From Prorocentrum cordatum (taxonomy: Eukaryota; Sar; Dinophyceae; Prorocentrales; Prorocentraceae), in assembly GCA_963575745.1 (NCBI GenBank), contig CAUYUJ010016700.1:124087-175349 (forward strand): DNA of 51,263 bases. Reading direction: 5' to 3'. The position numbers and the translations under genes are program-made. Positions 20,216-31,590 of this stretch are shown piece after piece. Position 1 is the first letter of the stretch. Each line of letters opens with the position of its first letter. The notes beneath the pieces are model-generated. The model saw nothing but the letters and a program-made list of their open reading frames with translations, was not told the DNA's origin and made no database searches.

Positions 20216-20680
20216 CTCAAACTCACTCGTGATCAGGCTCACTCCTACTCAGACTCGCACTCAGCATATTCATACTCAGACTCACTCACACCCAGACGTA
20301 CGCACACTCAGACTCACTCACACTTAGACCAGCCCACCATCAGACTCATTCGTAGTCAGACTCACTCGTACTCAGACCCACTCAGGGCCAGTTTCATATC
20401 CATCATACTCATACTCAGACGCACTCACATTCAGATTTACTCACGCTCAGAATCACTCACACTCAGACCCACCCACCCTCATATTCACTCGTAGTCAAAC
20501 TCATTCGTACTCAGGCCCATTCAGACTTAGACTCGTACTCACTGCACTCATACTCAGACTCACTGGCTTTCGCACCCCAGGGGGGGCAGATTGCGAAGGA
20601 TGTCCTGTCCCAGACTCACTTCTGCTCAGACTCGTACTCATCATACTCAATACTCAGACTCACTCACACCCAGTCCATAC
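20216..20680 (+). repeat. ACTCAGACTCACTC minisatellite
   Basis: Degenerate units of about 18-30 bp are built from CTCACTC and ACTCAGAC. No gene was recognised. Confidence 0.75.
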
Positions 20681-21404
20681 AAATAAAAGGACATATGGGG
20701 AGCTCCACACAATGAATAGTTGTGTCTGTGTGTATTTTCTCCTCCTGAGCTAAAAGGGCTTCTGATTAGGAGCCCGAGGTGGGTGGTGCCAGGCAAACGC
20801 CCACCTTTGCCGCTCCAGGCTCCCCGCAGCGCCCTGCCCAGACTTACAGCAAGTCCCGGAGCCTCCCTTCCAATGCGTTCCCGCAGAAACTCTCCCAGAC
20901 GTCTAGTAAACGTCCCAAGCAGGTCTCACCGAGGTCTTTGCGCTGTGGCACAAAACGCAGGACAATGGAGGATAATGGAGGAAGACGGGCATCTAGCAGA
21001 GACTCGCACCAGCGCGGCGCCAGAGCTACAGGGAAAGCCGCGGCGAAGGGTCGGAGGCGGAGGCAGGCAGTTTGTTTGGGTGGGCAGAGAGGCTGGCTTG
21101 ACACAGGGGTGAAAGGGGAAAGAGGATTGGGTCACTGGCGTGGCATTCGGGCACTGGCTTTCTAATACTTTCCCGTAGAAATTATCCTTGGACGTCCCCA
21201 GGGTAGATTGGCGACGTCTCCAAGTGTCGAAACCATAGGTGGCGGCCGTGCCCAGACCTTGATCTCGAAGGCTCCCCGCCGCCAGCTGCACGCCGCCCGC
21301 TGCCCGCCGCCGCCGCCGCCCGCCAACCGCCACCGCCGCCGCCCGCTTTGCTATCCGGGTTTTGGACGATACAAGTTTTCTCAGCCGTCGCCGGAGGCAC
21401 AAAA
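20681..21404. other. No recognised gene; CCGCCG-rich end
   Basis: This is mixed unique sequence, becoming GCC-rich at 21280-21350. Open frames have no recognisable domains. Confidence 0.35.
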
Positions 21405-21670
21405 AGTTCGCCCGGCGAAGGACCCAACCATATGCAGTTGTGAATACCACAAGTGTGAATACTTTCTTCGGTGGCGTTCCTTACGGGGCCACCGTATGAG
21501 GGATGCGCCGAATTGCGCGGCGGGGTACACAACACGAACGAAGACGATCGGTCTTTTCACGATGGAGTGAGCGCGGGTGAGTTTGAGCGCGAGTGAGCCT
21601 GTGTGAATGAGTCTTCGCGCGAATGAATATATTTGCATGAATGCGAGCACGGCCACGCCTGGTGTGCGCA
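21405..21670 (+). repeat. Composite element head with a single partial unit, copy 1
   Basis: The head (CCCGGCGAAGGACCCAACCA then TATGCAGTTGTGAATACC) is followed by one partial minisatellite unit and then GTACACAACACGAACGAAGA and a GCGAGTGAG-rich stretch. The whole arrangement recurs at 37485-37752. It may represent an ancestral unexpanded form or a contraction. Confidence 0.7.
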
Positions 21671-21692
21671 AATGTGTATATATGTATATACA

Positions 21693-21733
21693 CTAGAACC
21701 ATCGCGCGCGCTTCGCGCGCGCTCAGGTTCTAG
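21693..21733. repeat. CG-rich perfect-ended hairpin
   Basis: CTAGAACC pairs with GGTTCTAG, and CGCGCGCGC pairs with itself across a tiny loop. It directly follows a TATATA tract, as at 5702-5735. Confidence 0.75.
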
Positions 21734-21819
21734 CCCAGGCTGGGGGGGCGCTGGACGATCTTGGACAACGCTATCAAGCACAGGCGCGCGACGGCATCTG
21801 AGGAGCTTCTGGGGTGTTC

Positions 21820-23480
21820 CGCATGCTTCGTCAACTGGCTGTTGGAGGCACCTCTTGGGTGCCTCTTGGGGGAGCGTCTGAGGGTCCCTTGGGGGCATCG
21901 GCTCTGCAATCTGAAGCCGTCATTGGCCGTCTTGGCTGCGTGGAGGCCCGACTTGAGGCCACCTGCGGCCAGATTGAGGCAATCCGGAAGCCTCCCCGGG
22001 GCCTCCTGGAAGCAGTTTTGACGCATCGAGGGCACTCTTGGGCTATTTGAAAACTTCTTGGACGTCTCCTAGGGGCCTTTTGGGCCCTCGGGAAGCTTTT
22101 GGGGTCCTCGTCGGACCACTTGGGGGCCTCTTGCGGCCTCCTGTGGGCCTTTTGGGGGGAACGCTCTGCTGCTGGGTCGCGTTCCCCTTCTTGGGCCTCT
22201 CTTGGGGCTCTTGGGGCCCTCTCGGGCCGTCTTGGGCGCCTCAAGCAACGTCTTGGGGCCCTGGCGGGCCGTCTTGGGGCCCTCTTGGAGGCCTCTTCCT
22301 CTATATTGGATCGGTATTGGAAGCCTCTTGAGCCGTCTTGGAGCATCGGGATGCCAAAAGGCCGGCAAAAATTAAAACCCGTCAAAGCCCAATCATAAAA
22401 CAATGAGTTGTGCCTCTTGGGGCCACCTTGGGAGATCTCTTGCAACCTCGTCGGCCCTCTTGGGAGCTTCTTGGGGGCCTCTTGGATCCGATTGGGGGCC
22501 TCTTGGGACTTCCCGAGAACCTCTCGGGGTAGGAAGCTCGGATTCTCAGTTCGTGTTTCCCTTCATGGGCCTCTCTTGGGGCCGTCTTGGGGCCCTCTCG
22601 GGCCGTCTTGGGCGCCTCAGGCACCGCCTTGGGGCCCTCGTGGGCCGCCCAGGGCCCTCTTGGAAGCCTCTTCGGCTATCTTGGAGCTGTCTTGAGGCCT
22701 CTTCCTCCTCCTCGTCCCCCTTCTCCTCCTCATCCTCCCACTCCAGCTCTCTCTCTCCTGATCTTCCTCCTCCTCCTCCTGCAGCGTGTTCCGGAAGGCT
22801 CCCGCCGGAACATGCTGTGCACAAGTGCTGTCACTGCTCCCGCCGCCGTGCCCTGGGTGGTGGGTCAGAGGCCTCATGGGTGTTGGTTTGGATCTCGTGG
22901 TTGGCCTGTCGGGGACGTCGTGAAGGCAGTTTCGCAGCTTCTCGGTAGCCGTTTTGGGACCGTTGTGGGGCCTCCTCGGGGCTGTTTTGTGGCCTCTTTA
23001 GGCCTCGTTTGGGCCTCCTGGGTGCCTCTTGGGGGCCTCCTGGGGCCTCTTGGGGGCTCCTTGGGGCCTCCTGGGGCACTCTTCAAGCGGGAGGGTCGAA
23101 TTTTGGAGTCGTGGTCCCCCGGTCCCCCTCTTGGGCGCATCTTGGGGCCGTCTTGGGGCTCTGTTGGGCTGTCTTGGCCGACTCTGGGGCCGTCTTGGGG
23201 CCCTCTTGGGCCGTCTTGGGGCGCTCTTGGGGGACTGTTGAGCCGTCTTGGACGTCGGACGGCCTAAAAGACTGGAAGGCCAAAATCGTTCGAAAACCTT
23301 CGTAAATAGACGATTTCGGTCTCTTGAAGCGCTCTGGAGAGGCGTCTTGAAGCGTCGTGGAGTGCCTTGGGGGGCCTCTCGGGCCGTCTTGGGCCTATCT
23401 TGGGCGTCCTGGAGCGGTCATTCGGCGACTCGGGGCCCGCTCGGGCCGTCTTGGGAGCCTCTGGAGGCCCTCCTGAACTA
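21820..23480 (+). repeat. Degenerate GGCCTCTTGGGGCC minisatellite
   Basis: About 1.6 kb is dominated by short variable units such as GGGGCCTCTTGGG, GGGCCGTCTTGG and GGGCCCTCTTGG, with islands of other sequence (22360-22400, 22690-22830 with a TCC tract, 23260-23330). Both strands stay open in places because the unit is short and stop-poor. Confidence 0.8.
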
Positions 23481-23544
23481 TTTTGGACTTCCCCGGCCGC
23501 CCCGTCCTCCCACGGGGGGTCGGAGGCGGCGGCCCCCGAGGCCC

Positions 23545-23695
23545 AGGACGCGGAAACCTGGTAAAAACACCAGGAAAGTGAGCCCCGGAGCCCCCAGGGG
23601 GCGCAGGTCCACTCCTGGCGGCCTCCCTCGGAGGCCCTGGAACGCCGAAACCCTATAAAAACACAAGGAAAGTGAGCCCCGTGGCCCCCATGGGG
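23545..23695 (+). repeat. Two-copy tandem duplication of about 93 bp
   Basis: ACACCAGGAAAGTGAGCCCC at about 23567 recurs as ACACAAGGAAAGTGAGCCCC at about 23660, each preceded by a GGAAACC or CGAAACC motif and followed by CCCC-rich sequence. Confidence 0.7.
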
Positions 23696-23738
23696 GTCCG
23701 CGGTACCAATCTGGCGGCCCCAGGTCCCGTTCCCCGGT

Positions 23739-23815
23739 GTATATATATATATATATTATATATATATATATATATACACACACATACATATACATATATA
23801 ATATTATACACACGT

Positions 23816-23860
<45 letters not shown>

Positions 23861-23861
23861 G
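23739..23861. repeat. TA dinucleotide array
   Basis: Two TA runs are separated by an ACACATACATA segment. The array precedes the duplicated helicase-containing segment. Confidence 0.95.
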
Positions 23862-23884
23862 AATGAGAATGGTTCGCGTACGCT

Positions 23885-24515
23885 GGACCCTGAGCGCGGC
23901 CGCCGCAGGAAGGAAGCTTTCCCTGAAACCCCGACAGCAGCGCCCGCACGCCGCGACGCCCATGTCGGCACGCCGCTCACGAGGATCGCGCACGCTTCCT
24001 TCCCGTTCGTTTTATCCCTCTTTGCCCGCGCACGCCCATGTCCAAGGCTGCGGGCGCGGCGCCGCGCGGAGTCCCCGCGACGCGCGTCGGTCGCCCCAGA
24101 GGGGGCCTGGCGACGCGCGCGGGTCGTCCGCTGCGCGGAGCAGAGAAAGCTAGCTGGCTGGCCGATAGGGGGCAAGGCTGCGGCCGCTGGGCATAGCAAC
24201 GACGGGGGCGAGCGAGGCTCTGGGCAGAGCGCAGCGCGGAATTCCCGCGACGCGCGCTGGACGCCCCGAGAGGGTCTAAGCGACGCGCGCGGGTCGCCCG
24301 CGGCGCGAGGCCAAACAGTCAGACCGTCGAGAGACGGCGAGGTTCGGACGGGCCGCTCCTCAGGTCAAGCCTCGCGGGTAAACCCGGTGAAGCTCAATTC
24401 CCTGGCGAAGGCCGCCGCCTCCCTCCTGCACCGTGTCGTGCGCGTGGCAAACTGCTCCAGCTGCTTCCACAAGCCCTCCAGCGGCCCTGCCAAGAAGAAC
24501 TCGATGCAAACTGCG
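23885..24515 (+). repeat. Segmental duplication, copy 1 (matches 40015-40630)
   Basis: Collinear similarity to 40015-40630 includes CGCGACGCCCATGTCGGCAC, GAGGATCGCGC, CTTTGCCCGCGCAC, CAAGGCTGCGGGCGC and CCGCTCCTCAGGTCAAGCCT. Inside it, a GCGACGCGCGCGGGTCG-containing block is itself duplicated about 185 bp apart. It ends where the 89-bp array starts. Confidence 0.8.
24365..24507 (-). pseudogene. Truncated C-terminus of a superfamily 1 helicase-like gene
   Basis: The minus-strand frame reads IEFFLAGPLEGLWKQLEQFA then a basic stretch and ARELSFTGFTREA before TGA at 24365-24367. It corresponds residue by residue to the last 47 residues of the longer copy at 40489-41180, with substitutions but no frame break. 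Upstream, where the conserved helicase motif should be, the sequence changes abruptly to the 89-bp minisatellite (GATGCAAACTGCGCC). The junction shares ATGC and CTGCGCCA with the minisatellite unit, suggesting joining at a microhomology. The fragment lacks every catalytic motif and cannot encode a helicase alone. Its identity rests on the paralogue, not on its own motifs. Confidence 0.6.
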
Positions 24516-25925
24516 CCAGTGGGACCTTAAGAGGACCTCCCTCTGGGGCCACGAAACGTATGAATGGTGTGCCAAAATGGGGCGGCGGGCGACGGCGCCA
24601 TGCGAGCTGCGCCAGTGAGACCTTAGCTCCCTGTAGGGCCACGAAACGTGTGAAGGGTGTGCCGACATGGGGCGGCGGCGCCATGCGAGCTGCGCCACTG
24701 GGACCTTAAGTGGAGCTCCCTATGGGGCCACGAAACGTGTAAGGGGTGTGCCAAAAATGGGGCGGCGGCGCCATACGAGCTACGCCACTGGGACCTTAGT
24801 TGGAGCTCCCTATGGGGCCACGAAACGTGCGAGGGGTGTGCCAAAATGGGGCGGCGGCGCCATGCGAGCTGCGCCACTGGAACATTAGGTGGAGCTCCCT
24901 GTGGGGCCACGAAACGTGTGAGAGGTGTGCCAAATGGGGCGGCGGAGCCATGCGAGCTGCGCCATTAGGGCCCTAGGTGGAGCTCCCTATGGGGTCACGA
25001 AACGGGCGAGGGGTGTGCCAAAATGGGTCGGCGGCGCCATGCGAGCTGCGCCATTGGGACTTTAGGTGGAGCTCCCTGTGGGGCCACGAAACGTGTGAGG
25101 GGTATGCCAAAATGGGGCGGCGGTGCCATGCGAGCTGCGCCATTGCGACTTTAGGGGGAGCTCCCTGTGGGGCCACGAAACGTGTGAGGGGTGTGCCAAA
25201 ATGGGGCGGCGGCGCCATGCGAGCTGCACCACTGGAACATTAGGTGGAACTCCCTGTGATGCCACGAAGCGTGTGAGGGATGTGCCAAAATGGGGCGGCG
25301 GCGCCATGCGAGCTGCGCCACTGGAACATTAATTAGGTGGAGCTCCCTGTGGGGCCACGAAACGTGTGAGGGGTGTGCCAAAATGGGTCGGCGGCGCCAT
25401 GCGAGCTGCGCCACTGGAACATCAGGTGGAGCTCCCTGTGGGGCCACGACACGTGTGAGGGGTGTGCCGACATGGGGCGGCGGCGCCATGCGAGCTGCGC
25501 CACTGGGAACTCTAAGTGGAACTCCCTGTGGGGCCACGAAACGTGTGAAGGGTGTGCCGACATGGGGCGGCGGCGCCATGCGAGCTGCGCCACTGGAACA
25601 TTAGGTGGAACTCCCTGTGGGGCCACGAAACGTGTGAGGGGTGTGCCAAAATGGGATCGGCGGCGCCATGCGAGCTGCGCCATTGCGACATTAGGGGGAG
25701 CTCCCTGTGGGGCCACGAAACGTGTGAGGGGTGTGCCAAAATGGGTCGGCGGCGCCATGCGAGCTGCGCCACTGGAACATTAGGTGGAGCTCCCTGTGGG
25801 GCCACGAAACGTGTGAGAGGTGTGCCACAATGGGGCGGCGGCGCCATGCGAGCTGCGCCGCTGGGACCTTAGGTGGGGCTCCCTATGGGGCCACGAAACC
25901 TGAGAGGGGGGTGTTGAAACAGAGA
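24516..25925 (+). repeat. 89-bp minisatellite array (about 15 units)
   Basis: The unit is GGTGGAGCTCCCTGTGGGGC, CACGAAACGTGTGAGGGGTG, TGCCAAAATGGGGCGGCGGC and GCCATGCGAGCTGCGCCACT. The period is mostly 89 bp with one-base indels, so frames drift. It shares its core with the 90-bp arrays at 17284 and 41190 but has its own GCGGCGGCGCCATGCGAGC variant. Confidence 0.9.
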
Positions 25926-25934
25926 CATTATGAA

Positions 25935-26041
25935 GGCAGGGGCAAGGACGGGGAGAAGGGAGGAGGGGGAGGAAGGAGGAGGATGAGGAGGAGGAGGAGG
26001 AGGAGGAGGAGGCGGGGAGGGAGGGAGGGGGGGAGGGAGGG
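25935..26041 (+). repeat. GGA microsatellite of the composite element
   Basis: The GGA/GGGAGG-rich tract lies between the 89-bp array and the tail module. Confidence 0.85.
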
Positions 26042-26093
26042 GCGCGGGGCGTTGTCTCTTCAAAACGAGGACCCAACACCTCACGATGGTTGG
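26042..26093 (+). repeat. Composite element tail module
   Basis: It reads CGCGGGGCGTTGTCTCTTCA, AAACGAGGACCCAACACC and ACGATGGTTGG. It is followed at once by a perfect palindrome. Confidence 0.8.
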
Positions 26094-26138
26094 TTCCGAA
26101 GGAGGCGGGGCCTTTGAGAAGCCCCGCCTCCTTCGGAA
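26094..26138. repeat. Perfect hairpin with 18-bp arms
   Basis: TTCCGAAGGAGGCGGGGC at 26094-26111 pairs exactly with 26121-26138 around a nine-base loop. The perfect arms suggest a recent origin. Confidence 0.85.
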
Positions 26139-26145
26139 AAGGCCG

Positions 26146-26470
26146 TTTCCTCCTCCTCCTCCTCCTCCTCCTCCTCCTCCTCCTCCTCCTCCTCCTCCTC
26201 CAGCCTCGCATCTCGAGATTTCCCCCCCGCTCGCCGCCGAATCGGGCTCGAGCGGGCCGAGGAGGAGTGCACGCAGGGATGGCGCCTCGGGCCGGGCCCG
26301 CCGGGGCTGCGCGCCCGCTCCTGCCCGCGGCTGCGGGGAGGGAGGAGGAGGAGGAGGAGGAGGAGGAGGAGCAGGGAAAAGGAGGAGGAGGAGGAGGGAG
26401 AGGAGGAGGAGGAAGAGGAGGAGGAGGAGGAGAAGGAGGGGGAGGAGGAGAGAGAAGGAGGAGGAGGGAA
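26146..26470. repeat. TCC array and GGA array in inverted arrangement
   Basis: A TCC run at 26146-26200 and GGA runs at 26339-26470 flank about 140 bp of GC-rich sequence, so the block can fold back on itself. No gene was recognised. Confidence 0.8.
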
Positions 26471-26557
26471 CCCCTTGGGACCCTGAGTTGCATTGCGTTG
26501 CGCTGGGGGAGGGTATGGGCGACCTCCAGTCCGGGCGTCACCCAACAAGAGCATTAA

Positions 26558-26561
26558 CAGT

Positions 26562-26612
<51 letters not shown>
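26558..26612 (+). repeat. CAA microsatellite
   Basis: This pure AAC/CAA run forms the left border of the roughly 1-kb repeat unit that follows. Confidence 0.95.
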
Positions 26613-27766
26613 CATTTTACCCGAACGCTCAGTGTTCTCACCAGTGCCAGGGTTTTCATGCGACGCGAGACAATACCCCCACTTCGTGGGGGGGCAGTTC
26701 AAGCTCTACCAAATATCCAAACGACTCTTCGCGACCACCCAAACCCAGCTTCCCGCCCTATGACGTTGGGACACTTCACTTCGTGGCGTGCGGACGACCG
26801 TGGCTACTACACTGGCGTGGGGTACACACCCACAGAACTTGGTCACTTATTCGGGGCGCGCGTGTGCCCAGCATCCTGCAATTGTGACATACAATACATG
26901 ACACAGACAGACAGAGAGAGAGACAGAGAGCAGACAGAGAGAGAGACAGAGAGAGCGGAGTTGGTCACATTTTTGGGGCAAGTTCCTGAGATCGTCGTGT
27001 TTTTTGTTGGTCTTGCGCGCGCGAATGTCCACTTTACTTTTTTTTGCAAGGGAGTATTGAAATTTGATTATGTTAGAACAAGAAAAAGTAGCTCGCGCGA
27101 GCTCATGTAACATAAATGTTGAAAAACCATTGGTTTTGTGGGAGTCGGACAGCGCGCGCGGGATGAAATTTGGACATTTTTTTTTGAAAAACCATTGGGT
27201 TTTTGATGTTTTTATGTTGAAATCGTTACGAAACCTAAGGTTCTGGAAGGATTTCGTCTTGCGCGCGCGAATGTCCACTTTACCTTATTTTTTGCAAGGG
27301 ATTATTGAAATTTGATTATGTTAGAACAAGAAAAAGTAGCTCGCGCGAGCTCATGTAACATAAATGTTGAAAAACCATTGGTTTTGTGGGATTCGGACAG
27401 CGCGCGCGGAAGGACATTTTGACAATTTTTTCTTAAACAACCATTGGGCTTTTGATGTTTTTATGTTAAAATCGCTACGAAACATAAGGTTTTGGAAGGA
27501 TTTCGTCTTGCGCGCACGAGTGTCCACTTTACCTTATTTTTTGCAAGGGATTCTTGCAATTTGATCAAGTAAGAACAGGAATTTTCATTTTATAGTGTTT
27601 TTTGCAAGGGAAAACGAGCTTCAACAAAAAACCGGATCCGGTAACAATCGTTTTGCCTGAGACTTCCTCACGAAAATTATGAAAATGAGGCTGCGGCCTA
27701 GGCGCGGCGGGGGGGTCGCGCACCAGGGGTCCCAACAATAATTATTCTTAAGAAGAAATAATGTTC

Positions 27767-27775
<9 letters not shown>
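26613..27775 (+). repeat. CAA-bounded dispersed unit, copy 1
   Basis: It contains CCAGGGTTTTCATGCGACGC, a CCCCCACTTCGTGGGGGGG hairpin, CTACCAAATATCCAAACGAC, TGACGTTGGGACACTTCACT, a GACAGAGA microsatellite (26905-26955), about 2.2 tandem copies of a 248-bp AT-rich block with GCGCGCGAATGTCCACTTTA, and an end reading CGCACCAGGGGTCCCAACAA then TAATTATTCTT before the next CAA run. Copies 2 and 3 are at 33884-34645 and 34646-35558. No reliable ORF was found. Confidence 0.75.
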
Positions 27776-27798
<23 letters not shown>

Positions 27799-27799
27799 G
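27763..27799 (+). repeat. CAA microsatellite
   Basis: This CAA run follows the ATTATTCTT junction motif that ends the preceding unit. Confidence 0.9.
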
Positions 27800-28064
27800 G
27801 AACAACCGCGCGTGAGTGCCCCATGGTCCCAAACCTCGTTCCCCGCTTTCTTCCCTAAGGTGGAACCGCGCGTCTGTGCCCCATTGGCCGGTTCGGACCC
27901 CCCCCAAAACAACCAGCAACCAGCAACCAGCAAGCAGCAACCTGGGACTCCGTTCCCTGCTCCGCTGGCGAATTCGCTCGCTGAAGGGTGTGAACTCATC
28001 CTCCATGCCAGTTTGCCGTGTCTGCACCAGCGAAGCTCCGGAATCTACGGAGTCCTCTCGGATC

Positions 28065-28545
28065 CTTAGGTGGATCCTGCTCTACCAGAATCCTACTACT
28101 GGTGGATCCAGCTCTACTACAATCCTATTAATGGTGGGTCCACCTCTACTTCAATCCTGTTAGCGGTCGGTCCACCTCTACTACAATCCTATTACTGCTG
28201 GATCCACCTCTACTACAATCCAATTACTGCTGGATTCACCTCTACTACAATCCTATTTGTGCTGGATCCACCTCTGCTACAATCCTATTACTGCTGGATC
28301 CACCTCTACTACATTCCTATTTGTGGTGGATCCACCTCTACTACAATCCTATTAGTGGTGGGTCCACCTCTACTAGAATCCTATTAGTGGTGGATCCAGC
28401 TCTACTACAATCCTACTAGTGGTGGATCCACCTCTACTACAATCCTATTACTGCTGGATCCACCTATACTACAATCCTATTTGTCGTGGGTCAGCTCTAC
28501 TACAATCCTATTACTGGTGGACCCAGCTCTACTACAATCCAACTT
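28065..28545 (+). repeat. 32-bp minisatellite (about 14 units)
   Basis: The unit is GGATCCACCTCTACTACAAT followed by CCTATTACTGCT, with AG or GT variants. Spacing between GATCCACC motifs is 32 bp over many units. Confidence 0.9.
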
Positions 28546-28563
28546 TTTTTTCGTTTGGGGAAG

Positions 28564-28620
28564 TCCTCCTCCTCCTCCTCCTCCTCCGCCTCAGCCTGCC
28601 TCCTCCTCCTCCTGGCGGAG
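28564..28620 (+). repeat. TCC microsatellite
   Basis: The short TCC run has GCC interruptions and lies between the 32-bp and 63-bp arrays. Confidence 0.85.
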
Positions 28621-28742
28621 GAGGCCCAGAAGGGGGGACCTATCCACCCTAACCAAGGTCTCACCGAATCTCGCCGTGCTTCGGCCGTCTTCAAGCTGTC
28701 AGCAGCCGTTGGGCTGTGAGTTGTCTACGAGCCGTCGTCGTT

Positions 28743-30610
28743 GAGAGGGGTGTGCCGAAATGCGGTTTCGGTGGAGCCCCCTGCGAGACCCAGGGCCGCG
28801 ATCCTCGAGAGGGGTGTGCCGAAAAGAAGCTTCGGTGTAGCTCCCTGTTGGGCCAGGGCCAGGATCCTCGAGAGGTGTGTGCCGAAATGAAGCTTCGGCT
28901 GAGCTCCCTGTGGGGCCAAGCCCAAGATCATCGAGAGGGGTGTGCTGAAATGAAGCGTCGGTCCAGCACCCTGTGGGGCCAGGGCCACGATCCTCGAGAT
29001 GTGTGTGCCGAGATGAAGCTTCAGTGGAGCTCCCTGTGGAACCAGGGCCACGATCCTCGAGAGGGGTGTACCGAAATGAAGCTTCAGTGGAGCTCCATGT
29101 GGGGCCAGGGCAACGATCCCCGAGAGGGGTATGCCGAAATGAAGCTTCGGTGGAGCTCCCTGTGGGGACAGGGCCGCGATCCTCGAGAGTTGTGTTCCGA
29201 AATGAAGCTTCGGTGGAGCTCCCTGTGGTGCAAGGGCCACGATCCTCAAGAGGGGTGTGCCGAAATGTTGTTTCGCTGGAGCTCCCTGTGGGGCCAGGGC
29301 CACGATCCTCAAGAGGGGTGTGCCGAAATGAAGCTTGGGTGGAATTCCCTGTGGGGCCAGGTCCACGATCCTCGAGAGGGGTGTGCCGAAATCAAACTTC
29401 GGTGGAGCTCCCTGTAGGGCCAGGTCCACGATCCTCGAGAGGGATGTGCCGAAATGAAGCTTCGGTGGAGCTCCCTGTTGGGCCAGGGAGCTCCCTGTGT
29501 GGCGAAGGGCCCGATCCTCAAGATGGGTGTGCCGAAATAAAAATTCGGTAGGGCCACGATCCTCGAGAGGGGTGTGCCGAAATGTTGTTTCGCTGGAGCT
29601 CCCTGTGGGGACAGGGCCAAGATCCTCGAGACTTGTCTTCCGAAATGAAGCTTCGGTGGAGCTCCCTGTGGGGCCAGGGCCATGATCCTCGAAAGGGGTG
29701 TGCCGAAACAAAGCTTCGGCGGAGCTCCCTACGGAGCCATGGCCGCGATCCTCGATAGGGGTGTGCCGAAATGAAGCTTCGGATGAACTCCCTGTGGGGC
29801 CAGGTCCACGATCCTCAAGAGGGGTGTGCCGAAATGAGGCTTGGGTGGAATTCCCTGTGGGGCCAGGTCCACGATCCTCAAGAGGGGTGTGCCGAAATCA
29901 AACTTCGGTGGAGCTCCCTGTAGGGCCAGGGCCACGATCCTGGAGAGGGGTGTACCGAAATGAAGCTTCGGTGGAGCTCCGTGTGGGGCCAAGGCCACGA
30001 TCCTCGAGAGGGGTGTACCGAAATGAAGCTTGGGTGCAGCTTCCCGTGGGGCCAGGGCCACGATCCTCTATAGATGCGTGCTAGAATGAAGCTTCGGAGG
30101 AGCTCCCTGTGGCGCCAGGGCCACGATCCTCGAGAGGGGTGTGCCGAAATGAAGCTCCGGTGGAGCTACATGTCGGACCAGGGCCGCGATCCTCGAGAGA
30201 GGTGTTCCGAAATGTAGCTTCGGTTAAGCTCCCTGTGGGGCCAGGGCCACGATCCTCGAGAGAGGTGTACCGAAATGAAGCTTCGGTGGAGCTCCCTGTG
30301 GGGCCAGGGCCACGATCCTCAAGAGGGGTGTGCCGAAATGAAGCTTGGGACGAGCTCCCTACGGAGCCATGGCCACGATCCTCGAGAGGGGTGTACCGAA
30401 ATGAAGCTTCGGTGGAGCTCCGTGTGGGGCCAGGGCCTTGATCCTCGAGAGGGATGTGCCGAGATGAAGCTTCGGTGGGGTTCCCTGCGAAGCCAGCGGC
30501 GCCAGGGCCGTCGAGAGGGGTGTGCCGAAATGAAGCTCTGGTGGAGCGCCCTGTGGAGCCAAAGCAACAATCCCGTGGGGAGGTCCACCGAAATGAAGCT
30601 TCGGTGGGCC
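28743..30610 (+). repeat. 63-bp minisatellite array (about 29 units)
   Basis: The unit is CCACGATCCTCGAGAGGGGT, GTGCCGAAATGAAGCTTCGG and TGGAGCTCCCTGTGGGGCCA plus GGG. It shares TGCCGAAATG and CTTCGGTGGAGCTCCCTGTG with the 90-bp arrays, so the 63-bp unit is a related form. A variant block with GGGTGGAATTCCCTG and GAAATCAAACTTCGG occurs near 29331-29424 and again near 29840-29932, showing block duplication about 509 bp (eight units) apart. Confidence 0.9.
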
Positions 30611-30679
30611 TCTCTAAAGGATTGTTGCTGGTTGCTGGTTGCTGGGGGGGGGAACACGGGGCCCCAACCCCCGTTTATT

Positions 30680-30935
30680 CCAACAACAACAACAACAACA
30701 GCAGCAGCAGCAGCAGCAACAAGCTCAGCATCGCCATCACCATCAACAACAACAGCAACAACAACAACAACCACGACAGCAACACCAGATGCAACAGCAT
30801 CAGCATCGGCATCAGTATCAACATCATCAACCCAGTCAGCATCATCGCAATCGCGGTAATCAGCATCATGAGCAACGGCAGCAGAATCAGCATCAGCACC
30901 ACTGCCATCATCATCATCATCATCATCATCATCAG

Positions 30936-30982
<47 letters not shown>

Positions 30983-31041
30983 GCATCATCATCATCAGCA
31001 TCATCATCATCATCAGCATCATCATCATCATCATCATCAGT

Positions 31042-31084
<43 letters not shown>

Positions 31085-31590
31085 CATTCTTATCATCGTC
31101 ATCCGTATATTCAGAATCACCATCATCATCACCATCAGCAACATCACCTTCAACATCACCATCACCATCACCATCGTCACCACCATCGTTACCATCGTTG
31201 TCATCATCGTCGGCATCGTCATCATCATCACCATCGTCAGCATCGTCGACATCAACATCAACATCAACATCGTCATCATCACCACTTCTCATCATCATTA
31301 GCAGCTGAAAACAGCATCATCATCACTGATCCCATCATCAAAATCACCAACATAATCTGCTGCAAAACTCAGCACAACCGTCATCATCATCTTCATCACC
31401 ACCATCAGCAGCAGCATCATCATCGTCGTCGTCGCCGTCACTGTCATCGTCCTCAACATGAACAACATCATCAGAATCATCAGCATCAGCATCAGCATCA
31501 GCATCAGCATCAGCATCATCCTCATCATCATCATCATCCTGCTCATCACCATCACCAAAACCATCATCACCATTACCACCACAACCACAA
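30680..31590 (+). repeat. CAA/CAG then CAT microsatellite tract
   Basis: CAACAGCAG repeats (30680-30790) grade through CAGCATCAG into a long CATCAT array (30905-31085) and degenerate CATCGT and CAGCATCAT blocks to 31590. All frames are low complexity. Confidence 0.9.

Noticed and set aside
26094-26138. Rho-independent terminator
   Set aside because: The hairpin has no following T tract and bacterial termination is irrelevant here; it fits a palindromic repeat.
26640-26960. Small ORF in the CAA-bounded unit (TLGHFTSWRADDRGYYTG)
   Set aside because: The copies at 33.9 and 34.7 kb conserve the DNA but shift or interrupt the frame, so coding conservation is not supported.
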